Part shown: piece by piece, positions 1 through 7,334 of the stretch
Layout of the letters: each line of letters opens with the position of its first letter
Position numbering within the stretch: the first letter of the stretch is position 1
Origin: Bacteroidaceae bacterium
Lineage (GTDB): Bacteria; Bacteroidota; Bacteroidia; Bacteroidales; Bacteroidaceae
DNA: 64,000 nt
Direction of reading: 5' to 3'
NCBI GenBank assembly: GCA_017522785.1
Contig: JAFWYF010000010.1
Location: 85,824-149,823 of the forward strand
Translations under genes and position numbers: made by a program
Notes under the pieces: generated by a model
The model's database searches: none
The model's input: the letters and a program-made list of their open reading frames with translations, nothing else
What the model was told of the DNA's origin: nothing

Positions 1-514
1 AGTAAAGGTTAAACCAAAATTGCCGGCACACGTTGTTGCATTAAATAAAATTCAAGACATTAAGGCCGACAATCAATTGCGTCAAACAGGTAATGCAAAA
101 GAGTATTATACAATGCTCACCGATGCTTTGCGTGAATATCTGTTTGAACGTTTTGGTTTCAATGCAACCGAAATGACAACATCGGAAATTGTAGATCATC
201 TGCTTAAAATTCAAGATAAAGAGAGTATAAAGGAGTTACGTGAACTTTTAGAGATGGCCGATCTTGTAAAATTTGCAAAATACAATCCTCCTTTAAATGA
301 GAATGACCGCAACCTTCTCAATGCTATGGAATTTGTTAATAATACAAAGCAAACAGATGTAGACGAGAACCCTCAACCAACCGAGAAAAAGATTGTCAAT
401 GAGCGTTCTGTAATGGCAAAGCGTCTGCTATTGCTTTCTATTATACTTTTATCCATAGCAACTATAACCGTTTTGGTTCTACTTATACTCGATTTGTACT
501 ATTTATTAAGTTAA
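1..514 (+). CDS. bat-cluster membrane protein upstream of BatA (3' part; gene starts outside the window)
   Basis: The reading frame is open from the first bases of the window, so the TTG near base 20 is probably internal and the true start lies upstream. The visible part has a soluble helical region with a motif around Y-x-x-L-x-x-A-L-R-x-Y-L-F-E-R-F-G, then one hydrophobic C-terminal segment (LLLLSIILLSIATITVLVLL). The same arrangement of motifs occurs in the C-terminal domain of BatD in this window (LWGYIGDKLNIPVSRLT and what follows), which suggests a shared cytoplasmic domain. It lies 6 nt before batA, the place where Bacteroides bat clusters carry a small uncharacterised membrane gene after the DUF58 gene. 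The function is unknown; a role in the Bat membrane complex is inferred from position. Confidence 0.8.
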   Translation, partial: VKVKPKLPAHVVALNKIQDIKADNQLRQTGNAKEYYTMLTDALREYLFERFGFNATEMTTSEIVDHLLKIQDKESIKELRELLEMADLVKFAKYNPPLNENDRNLLNAMEFVNNTKQTDVDENPQPTEKKIVNERSVMAKRLLLLSIILLSIATITVLVLLILDLYYLLS

Positions 515-520
515 TAATTG

Positions 521-1516
521 ATGAATATGTTTTTCTCTAAAATAGGTTTCTTGTTACTTTTCATACCTCTGATTGGTTATGTAGCATGGTATATTTTAAA
601 AGGGTGTAACCTCACTCCCTCAATGAAAATATCTACTACTATGCCATATATACAGGCTGTAAAGAGCTACAAGAACTATCTGATTCATGTGCCATTTATA
701 TTACGAGTTATATCACTCTCAATGGTGATTTTCATATTGGCACGTCCACAGTCCAATAATCGTTGGCAAAATACCGAAGTGGAGGGTATTGATATTATGC
801 TTGCAATGGACGTATCTACAAGTATGCTTGCAATGGACCTAAAGCCAAACCGTTTAGAGGCGGCAAAAATGGTAGCGGCAGAGTTTGTTAATGGCCGTCC
901 CAATGATAATATCGGTCTCACAATATTTGCAGGAGAGAGTTTTACACAGTGCCCTTTGACAATAGACCACACTGTTATGCTCAACATGCTTAATTCTGTA
1001 AAATGTGATATAGCTGCACAAGGTATAATAGAAGATGGTACTGCTGTTGGTATGGGTATTGCAAACGCAATAACCCGACTCAAAGAGAGTAAAGCCAAAT
1101 CGAAAGTGATAATTCTACTTACCGACGGTTCTAACAACAGAGGAGAAATATCCCCCGAGGCGGCTGCAGAGATAGCAAAACAGTTTGGAATTAGAGTGTA
1201 CACCATTGGTGTAGGCACAAATGCCGAAGATGCACCATACCCCTACGGAGGACAGATTATTAATATGCCTGTAGAGATAGACGAGCAAACATTGAAGTCA
1301 ATTGCTACAATAACAGACGGAAACTACTACAGAGCTACCAGCAACTCCAAACTAAAGGAAGTATATGAACAAATAGATAAATTGGAGCGCACAAAGATGA
1401 ATGTCAAAGAGTTCAGCACACGCGAAGAAGAATATATGCCATTTGCTATAGTACTATTCGCAGCACTGCTTTTAGAAATTCTTCTGCGTATCACAATTTT
1501 AAAGAGAATACCATAA
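521..1516 (+). CDS. batA: BatA, von Willebrand factor A domain membrane protein (aerotolerance operon)
   Basis: About 331 aa. Two hydrophobic segments at the N-terminus, a vWA domain from about residue 90 to 280 facing the cytoplasm or periplasm, and a last membrane segment at the C-terminus. The metal-site (MIDAS) motif DxSxS is seen as MDVSTSM, with the supporting GT and LTDGS motifs further on. BatA proteins are linked to oxygen tolerance in Bacteroides fragilis; the molecular role is still unclear. I take ATG at 521 as the start. A TTG just before it also fits the frame, and another ATG follows at 527. It is followed 13 nt later by batB, a second vWA protein of the same build. Confidence 0.93.
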   Translation: MNMFFSKIGFLLLFIPLIGYVAWYILKGCNLTPSMKISTTMPYIQAVKSYKNYLIHVPFILRVISLSMVIFILARPQSNNRWQNTEVEGIDIMLAMDVSTSMLAMDLKPNRLEAAKMVAAEFVNGRPNDNIGLTIFAGESFTQCPLTIDHTVMLNMLNSVKCDIAAQGIIEDGTAVGMGIANAITRLKESKAKSKVIILLTDGSNNRGEISPEAAAEIAKQFGIRVYTIGVGTNAEDAPYPYGGQIINMPVEIDEQTLKSIATITDGNYYRATSNSKLKEVYEQIDKLERTKMNVKEFSTREEEYMPFAIVLFAALLLEILLRITILKRIP

Positions 1517-1529
1517 AAAACTGAGTATC

Positions 1530-2555
1530 ATGAAATTTGCCAATCCAGAATATTTTTATCTATTTATAATATTACCGATATTATTGGCGATATATATATA
1601 CACCAACTATCGTAAAGCAAAGAAACTTAGAGCATACGGCGACCCCGAATTGCTTCAAAATCTCATGCCCGATGTTTCAAAATATCGTCCGGGTATAAAA
1701 TTTTGGTTATCGTTTATTGCACTTGCTGTAGTTATATTTTTGCTTGCACGCCCTCAGTTCGGTGCAAAAAAGGAGACTATTACTCGTCAAGGCATCGAAA
1801 CTGTTATTGCATTGGACATATCTAACTCCATGTTGGCCGAAGATATTTCTCCAAACAGATTGGAAAAGTCTAAAAAGATAATATCTAAACTCATTGACAG
1901 TTTCGAAAACGATAAAGTTGGTTTAATAGTCTTTGCTGGTGATGCTTTTGTACAGTTGCCAATTACAGGCGATTTTATATCGGCTAAGATGTTCTTGGAG
2001 ACAATCAGTCCATCACTCATTTCACGTCAAGGAACAGACATAGGAGGTGCTATCAGCCTTGCAATGAAGAGTTTCAGCCCGAACGATGGTGTTGGAAAGG
2101 CAATAATTGTTATTACCGATGGAGAGAACCACGAAGGTGGAGCAGAGGAGGCGGCTCGTCTTGCTGCGGAGAAAGGTATGTCGGTATATATACTTGGAGT
2201 TGGTTCTACCGATGGTGCTCCCATCCCAATTGAGAACAGCAACGACCACAGAAGAGACAAAGAGGGTAATGTTGTCATAACAAAACTTAACGAGGAGATG
2301 AGTCAGGCTGTGGCAGGTGCTGGTAATGGAGCATATATAAGAGTAGATAACACCAACAATGCTCAACGACTGTTAGAGAAGGAGATTGATAAATTAGCAA
2401 AGGCCGATGTAAAAACCGAAGTATACACAGAGTTCGATGAACAATTCGAGTTTATAGCGTGGATTGTACTTATACTGCTTGTTATGGATATCATTATATT
2501 ACCGGGCAAAAGCCGTATTACAAGAAACATTAAACTTTTTGATAAACGAAAATAG
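1530..2555 (+). CDS. batB: BatB, von Willebrand factor A domain membrane protein (aerotolerance operon)
   Basis: 341 aa with the same plan as BatA: two N-terminal membrane segments (FYLFIILPILLAIYIY and FWLSFIALAVVIFLL), a vWA domain with the MIDAS motif ALDISNSM and the later VITDGENHEGG, and a C-terminal membrane helix (FIAWIVLILLVMDIIIL). BatA and BatB are the paired vWA subunits of the operon. They are thought to form a membrane complex together with the TPR proteins BatC and BatE. The ATG at 1530 gives the expected N-terminus. batC follows after 6 nt, so the genes are clearly co-transcribed. Confidence 0.93.
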   Translation: MKFANPEYFYLFIILPILLAIYIYTNYRKAKKLRAYGDPELLQNLMPDVSKYRPGIKFWLSFIALAVVIFLLARPQFGAKKETITRQGIETVIALDISNSMLAEDISPNRLEKSKKIISKLIDSFENDKVGLIVFAGDAFVQLPITGDFISAKMFLETISPSLISRQGTDIGGAISLAMKSFSPNDGVGKAIIVITDGENHEGGAEEAARLAAEKGMSVYILGVGSTDGAPIPIENSNDHRRDKEGNVVITKLNEEMSQAVAGAGNGAYIRVDNTNNAQRLLEKEIDKLAKADVKTEVYTEFDEQFEFIAWIVLILLVMDIIILPGKSRITRNIKLFDKRK

Positions 2556-2561
2556 TATAAT

Positions 2562-3266
2562 ATGCAGAATATCAAATATATATTAATTGTAGTAGCATTA
2601 TTGATTACCACCAATGCCGTCGCACAAAGAAATGCACGAGAGCATATTAGAAAAGGTAATAGTCTATATACAGACAGCATATATGACAAGGCCGAAGTAG
2701 AATATCTTAAAGCACTAGATAAAGACTCTGTAGGCTCTATTGCCAATTACAATTTGGGCAATGCGTTACTGTTTCAGAACAAAGCAGACGAAGCAATTAA
2801 ACAATACCAGATTGCAGCCGGAAACGAAACCGACAAAACCAAACTTGCACAAATACATCATAATATGGGTGTAATTTTGCAAGGTGCAAAAGAGTTTGAC
2901 AAAGCAGTGGAGGTGTATAAACAGGCTCTGCGTGAGAATCCACACGACAACATGACAAGATATAACCTAGCCTTGGCAATGCACCAGTTGAAACAGCAAC
3001 AACATGAACAGCAACAACAGCAGGAGCAACATCAAGAAGACAAAGAGGAGCAGGAGCAAAATCAAGAGCAAAATCAACAACAGCAACAAGAACAACAAGA
3101 ACAGCAGGAACAGCAACGTCAGCAAGAACAACAAGAGAATCAGAATATGTCTAAAGAGAATGCCGAACAGTTGTTGGAATCGGCAATGCAAGACGAAAAA
3201 GAGGTGCAGGAGAAAGTTCAGAAACTTATGCAGGTTAAAGGACGTAAGCTCGACAAAGATTGGTAA
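2562..3266 (+). CDS. batC: BatC, secreted TPR protein with glutamine-rich tail
   Basis: 234 aa. N-terminal signal peptide (YILIVVALLITTNAVAQ), about three tetratricopeptide repeats between residues 25 and 145 (for example IANYNLGNALLFQNKADEAI), then a low-complexity stretch of roughly 50 residues made almost only of Gln and Glu, and a charged C-terminus. The Q/E-rich tail is encoded by CAA/CAG/GAA triplets at about 2985-3150 and produces long meaningless ORFs in other frames. TPRs suggest a scaffold role in the Bat complex, probably in the periplasm. The gap to batD is 53 nt, the largest inside the operon. Confidence 0.9.
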   Translation: MQNIKYILIVVALLITTNAVAQRNAREHIRKGNSLYTDSIYDKAEVEYLKALDKDSVGSIANYNLGNALLFQNKADEAIKQYQIAAGNETDKTKLAQIHHNMGVILQGAKEFDKAVEVYKQALRENPHDNMTRYNLALAMHQLKQQQHEQQQQQEQHQEDKEEQEQNQEQNQQQQQEQQEQQEQQRQQEQQENQNMSKENAEQLLESAMQDEKEVQEKVQKLMQVKGRKLDKDW

Positions 3267-3319
3267 TCTAACACAAATAAGCGTATAATAACAAAACCAA
3301 AAAACATAATAAATAATAG

Positions 3320-5164
3320 ATGAAAAAGATATTATTTTCGATAATAGGAACCTTTGTAATACTCTCATCGGTATTTGCCGATGAGATATCATTTGTTACC
3401 TCGGCTCCAAATGCAGTAGAGGTAAACCAACAATTCCGTTTAAGTTACAAAGTGAACAGAGGCAATGTAAAAGAGCCCAAAATCGATTCTATAACCGATT
3501 TTGATATTCTTTCGGGGCCAAACCGCTCCTCTTCTTCGAGCATGTCTATTGTAAATGGACAAATGACATCGGAACAATCTGTTACATTCACATACATACT
3601 GCTTGCAACCAAAGAGGGAACATTTACAATTCCCGGTGCAACCATTAAAGTTGATGGAGAAGAGATTACATCCAACAGTGTAACTATCAAAGTTTTACCA
3701 AGCGATTCAAACACATCTCAGGGTGGCCAACAATCGTCAAATAGTTCATCGATGCGCAATGTTGGTAACAGCTCATCGACAAACATTGACAACAACGACC
3801 TCTTTATGACAGCCACTCTTAACAAGACAAAAGTGTATGAGCAAGAGGCTGTTCTATTGACATATAAGGTATATTCAAGGGTTAATCTAGCCGGGCTCAA
3901 CGGTAAAGTACCCGACTTAAAAGGTTTTCAGATACAAGAAATAGACCTTCCTCAGAACAAAGAGTGGCAGTTGGAACACTATAAAGGCAGCAACTACCGC
4001 ACAATTGTATGGCGTCAGTTTGTGCTATTCCCACAACAGACAGGCGAGATAGAGATTCCTTCTGTAACATACGAAGGTATTGTGCAGCAACGAGTAAACA
4101 CCAGCATGGACCCATTCGATTTCTTCATGAATGGTGGTCCACGTGTTGTTGAAGTAAAAAAAGCACTTGTTACACCTAAACTTAAACTGAATGTCGAGAA
4201 ACTACCGGCAGGAAAGCCTTCTGATTTCTCAGGTGGAGTAGGTCGCTTTAAACTATCGAGCTCAATTAACCATCCCGACGAATTAAAGACAAACGATGCT
4301 ATCACTCTGCGTCTGAAAATATCGGGTACAGGAAATATGAAATTGATAAAGACCCCCGAAGTGGTGTTCCCCGAAGACTTTGAGATATACGACCCAAAAG
4401 TAGAGAATAATTTTTCATTAAAAACAAATGGTTTTTCGGGTGAAAAGGTAATAGACTATTTGGCAATACCACGTCATGCAGGCGAGTATGAGATACCTTC
4501 GATTAAGTTCTCATATTTCGATTTGGATACTAAAGAGTACAAGACAATAGAGACAGATAGTTACAAAATGAATGTTGCCAAGGGCAAAGAGAGCAGCAAC
4601 GAGGCTGTAGCAAGTTTTGTAAGCAAAGAGGAATTAAAAATGTTGGGACAAGATGTACGTTACCTGAAACAAGGCGATGTAACATTGAGCAAAAAGGGAG
4701 ATTATCTTTTTGCATCAACCCGTTATTATCTATGGTACATTGTTCCGCTATTACTCTTTGGTGCATATCTGGCACTTCACTATAAAAAGATGTCGGAGAA
4801 TGCAAATATTGCAAAAACGAAAACAAAAAAAGCAAATAAGGCGGCAATTAAGCGTTTGAAGGTTGCACAACGTCTGTTGAAAGAGAATAAAAAGAATGAG
4901 TTCTACGACGAAATACTTAAAGCTCTATGGGGATATATAGGCGACAAGTTGAATATTCCTGTTTCACGCCTGACAAAAGACAATGTTGCCGATGAACTTT
5001 TAGCAAAAGGTGTTGGCGAAGAACTTATAAAAGAACTTGAGAATGTGCTCAATGAAAGTGAGTTTGCTCGTTATGCACCCGGCGATGCAAATGCAGCAAT
5101 GGGTAATGTATATACTATGGCTATGAATGTCATAAGTAAAATGGAAAATACAATTAAAAGATAA
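3320..5164 (+). CDS. batD: BatD, periplasmic beta-rich membrane protein
   Basis: 614 aa. Signal peptide (ILFSIIGTFVILSSVFA), a long extracytoplasmic region of beta-sandwich character typical of BatD/oxygen-tolerance proteins, a membrane helix near residues 475-490 (YYLWYIVPLLLFGAYLALHY), and a lysine-rich cytoplasmic tail. The tail contains a helical motif (LWGYIGDKLNIPVSRLTKDN) that resembles the upstream gene fragment at the window start. BatD is the large scaffold protein of the bat operon. Its stop is followed after one base by the batE start, indicating translational coupling. Confidence 0.93.
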   Translation: MKKILFSIIGTFVILSSVFADEISFVTSAPNAVEVNQQFRLSYKVNRGNVKEPKIDSITDFDILSGPNRSSSSSMSIVNGQMTSEQSVTFTYILLATKEGTFTIPGATIKVDGEEITSNSVTIKVLPSDSNTSQGGQQSSNSSSMRNVGNSSSTNIDNNDLFMTATLNKTKVYEQEAVLLTYKVYSRVNLAGLNGKVPDLKGFQIQEIDLPQNKEWQLEHYKGSNYRTIVWRQFVLFPQQTGEIEIPSVTYEGIVQQRVNTSMDPFDFFMNGGPRVVEVKKALVTPKLKLNVEKLPAGKPSDFSGGVGRFKLSSSINHPDELKTNDAITLRLKISGTGNMKLIKTPEVVFPEDFEIYDPKVENNFSLKTNGFSGEKVIDYLAIPRHAGEYEIPSIKFSYFDLDTKEYKTIETDSYKMNVAKGKESSNEAVASFVSKEELKMLGQDVRYLKQGDVTLSKKGDYLFASTRYYLWYIVPLLLFGAYLALHYKKMSENANIAKTKTKKANKAAIKRLKVAQRLLKENKKNEFYDEILKALWGYIGDKLNIPVSRLTKDNVADELLAKGVGEELIKELENVLNESEFARYAPGDANAAMGNVYTMAMNVISKMENTIKR

Positions 5165-5165
5165 G

Positions 5166-5957
5166 ATGATGAAAAGATTAGTAATTATAATATTTGCAAT
5201 ACTACCATTTGCTGTTTGGGCGCAAGACAGCACAGCAATAGCACAACCGGCCTATGCAGAACAGGTTGCAACAAAAGCTCTTGCCGACAGTGCCTATGCT
5301 CAAAATAATTATGCATCGGCAATTGAACTATATGAAACAATACTTGCTAATAGTGGAGAGGCACCTGAGATATATTACAACTTGGGTAATGCATACTACA
5401 AGAACAATAATATAGCAAAAGCCATATTGAATTACGAGCGTGCACTGTTATTAAACACCAGCGATGAGGATACACGTTTCAATTTATCATTGGCACAAAG
5501 TAAAATTGTTGATAAGGTGTCGGAGAGATATCAGATATTCTTCATGAATTGGCTCTATGCCCTGATAAACACTTTTAACATGACCACATGGGCCGTAATA
5601 GGAATAGTGTCATTCATTGTCTTGCTCATTGCACTACTTATATTCTTTTTCAATAATAGCATAGCATTACGCAAAACAGGTTTCACCACAGCAATTATCA
5701 TGTTGTTAGTAACCATTTTTGCCAATATTTCGGCATATTATCACTATAACAAACTGACAGACAGAACAGATGCTATAATCATTTCGCCTAGTGTAACAGC
5801 AAAAAGCACCCCAAACGATTCCGGAACAAACCTGTTTGTTATACACGAAGGTCGTAAAGTTAAGATTATCGATGACTCCATGAACTCTTGGAAAGAGATA
5901 GAATTGGAAGATGGCACTCAGGGGTGGGTTCCTTTGTCTGTTCTCGAACGTATATAA
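5166..5957 (+). CDS. batE: BatE, TPR and SH3-like membrane protein
   Basis: 263 aa. Signal peptide (LVIIIFAILPFAVWAQ), TPR repeats about residues 35-115 (IYYNLGNAYYKNNNIAKAIL), two membrane helices about 130-155 and 165-190, and a C-terminal SH3-like domain ending in the typical GTQGWVPLSVLERI. This is the normal BatE layout. It closes the five-gene bat operon; a sixth gene (PAP2-like) follows after 12 nt in the same direction. Confidence 0.93.
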   Translation: MMKRLVIIIFAILPFAVWAQDSTAIAQPAYAEQVATKALADSAYAQNNYASAIELYETILANSGEAPEIYYNLGNAYYKNNNIAKAILNYERALLLNTSDEDTRFNLSLAQSKIVDKVSERYQIFFMNWLYALINTFNMTTWAVIGIVSFIVLLIALLIFFFNNSIALRKTGFTTAIIMLLVTIFANISAYYHYNKLTDRTDAIIISPSVTAKSTPNDSGTNLFVIHEGRKVKIIDDSMNSWKEIELEDGTQGWVPLSVLERI

Positions 5958-5969
5958 AAAGAGTAGGGT

Positions 5970-6593
5970 ATGAACACAATCTTCGGCATAGACAATTTAC
6001 TCAACAAATTACAAGGAGAAGGAACCCTTTTCTGGGATACATTCTTTTCTACCTATTCAAATATCTATATATGGATACCAATGTTGTTTGTGCTGTTTTG
6101 CATACTCATAAAAAACAATACAATAAAGAATTTTATGCTTGTTATAGGTATATTATTCTTTATTGTCATACTAAGTGAATTCGCTGTAACACCTCTCTTG
6201 GAGTTCCTTTCAGGAAACAATTCGTGGAATTTAAATGTAATATCGAGCCACACAACAGATATTTTGAGCATAGTGCTGTTCATCTCCTATATAATTAAGA
6301 AAAAGTCGCTTACCACATCACTATTGCTTTGGACTGTTTTAAATATCTATTCAGGAATATATCTTAATGAATTTTCTTCGAGAGATATAACATTATCTGT
6401 AATTTTTGGTATTGCAATTGGAATAATGGCATCGCTATTGTATAAGTTTATTCGTAAAAAACAGCGTAGCGCAAATCGCGATTGGATTTCAACCCAATAC
6501 ACAAAAAGCGGTTACCTTGTTTCCGATGTACACTTTTTGCTTGTTATGTTGTACGGCACAATAGCCCTTGTCCCTATTATTTCGTTTCTGTAA
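5970..6593 (+). CDS. PAP2-like membrane protein that has lost the catalytic residues
   Basis: 207 aa with about six membrane segments. The order of segments and the remaining landmarks fit a PAP2 (type 2 phosphatidic acid phosphatase) protein: SSHTTD stands where motif 2 (PSGH/SSHA) is expected and SGIYLNEFSSRD where motif 3 (SRx5Hx3D) is expected. In motif 3 the catalytic Arg is replaced by Gly and the catalytic His by Phe, while the final Asp remains. The region that should hold motif 1 (Kx6RP) has no such Lys/Arg-Pro pair. By the family's chemistry such a protein should be inactive as a phosphatase. It follows batE by 12 nt and is probably co-transcribed. The PAP2 assignment is my inference from motif spacing. 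Confidence 0.7.
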   Translation: MNTIFGIDNLLNKLQGEGTLFWDTFFSTYSNIYIWIPMLFVLFCILIKNNTIKNFMLVIGILFFIVILSEFAVTPLLEFLSGNNSWNLNVISSHTTDILSIVLFISYIIKKKSLTTSLLLWTVLNIYSGIYLNEFSSRDITLSVIFGIAIGIMASLLYKFIRKKQRSANRDWISTQYTKSGYLVSDVHFLLVMLYGTIALVPIISFL

Positions 6594-6598
6594 GCAGT

Positions 6599-7096
6599 TC
6601 AATAGAGTTCAAGGAATTCGAATGTGTTTCCTATGCCATCCAAATAGCGCATAAATTCCTCTTGTGAAATAACAACCGTAGCACGATTATCGTTTGGATG
6701 AAAACTTAGTGAATGTTGGCTCTGCAAATTCTTATCGAGGAACAGATGGACATGATTTTCGGTATCATTTATTAAGCCAAACGGAGAAACAGAGCCGGGT
6801 TGCAACCCTAAATAGCGCTCCATGCGCTGTGGCGATGCAAATGACAATTTTCCCTGATGCAACCTATGTTCAAGGTCGTGTATATCCAAATCATACTCAC
6901 AATCAAGTACCACTAAATAGTGTCTGTTTCCTTTGTGATTTCTAAAAAATAGGTTCTTGCAATGTTTGGAGCCATCAGCACGCCACTGTGTACGAGCAAT
7001 CTCAATTGTAGGTGCCTCATTGTGAGTATACCAACTATATTTTATCTCCTTACTATCGAGGTAGGACAACACCTTATCTATTCTTTCGTTCTCCAT
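6599..7096 (-). CDS. Prolyl-tRNA deacylase-like protein (YbaK/ProX editing domain)
   Basis: 165 aa from the ATG at 7096; a TTG 30 nt further upstream is in frame but gives a meaningless extension. Sequence of the YbaK/ProXp-ala (PrdX) type: the N-terminal YSWYTHNEAPTIEIAR, the central KNLFFRNHKGNRHYLVVLD and the Gly-rich SPFGLINDTENHVHLFLDK are typical. Family members hydrolyse alanine or cysteine from mischarged tRNA(Pro) in the cytoplasm. It is a stand-alone gene convergent with the bat cluster (5 nt between the stops) and divergent from the M16 protease gene. Confidence 0.88.
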   Translation of the reverse strand: MENERIDKVLSYLDSKEIKYSWYTHNEAPTIEIARTQWRADGSKHCKNLFFRNHKGNRHYLVVLDCEYDLDIHDLEHRLHQGKLSFASPQRMERYLGLQPGSVSPFGLINDTENHVHLFLDKNLQSQHSLSFHPNDNRATVVISQEEFMRYLDGIGNTFEFLELY

Positions 7097-7271
7097 AATA
7101 TTTCTGTTTCTGTTGCGAATATACAACTAATTTCAGAATGTCCGAAGCATACAGCAAACATCTCTTTGCCGGCGACCAACAAAGTCTTTCTAAACTTTCT
7201 AATATTTAAATTTAAATATTATTATTATAATAAATTAAAAATATTTACGAATATTATTACAACCTTTGTGC

Positions 7272-7279
7272 TATCTTTG
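7272..7279 (+). promoter_or_regulatory. Bacteroides-type -7 box for the M16 protease gene
   Basis: TATCTTTG matches the Bacteroidota -7 consensus TAnnTTTG and lies 55 nt before the ATG at 7335. I see no good TTTG at the -33 distance; the region upstream is nearly pure A and T. Confidence 0.55.
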
Positions 7280-7334
7280 CAGAATAAATTGCACATAGGG
7301 AATAGAGCGACAATAATATACAACATAAAATTAT

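Noticed and set aside
2967..3392. Leucine-rich minus-strand ORF and a serine/asparagine-rich plus-strand ORF over the batC tail
   Set aside because: They are other frames of the CAA/CAG repeat that encodes the BatC Gln/Glu-rich tail.
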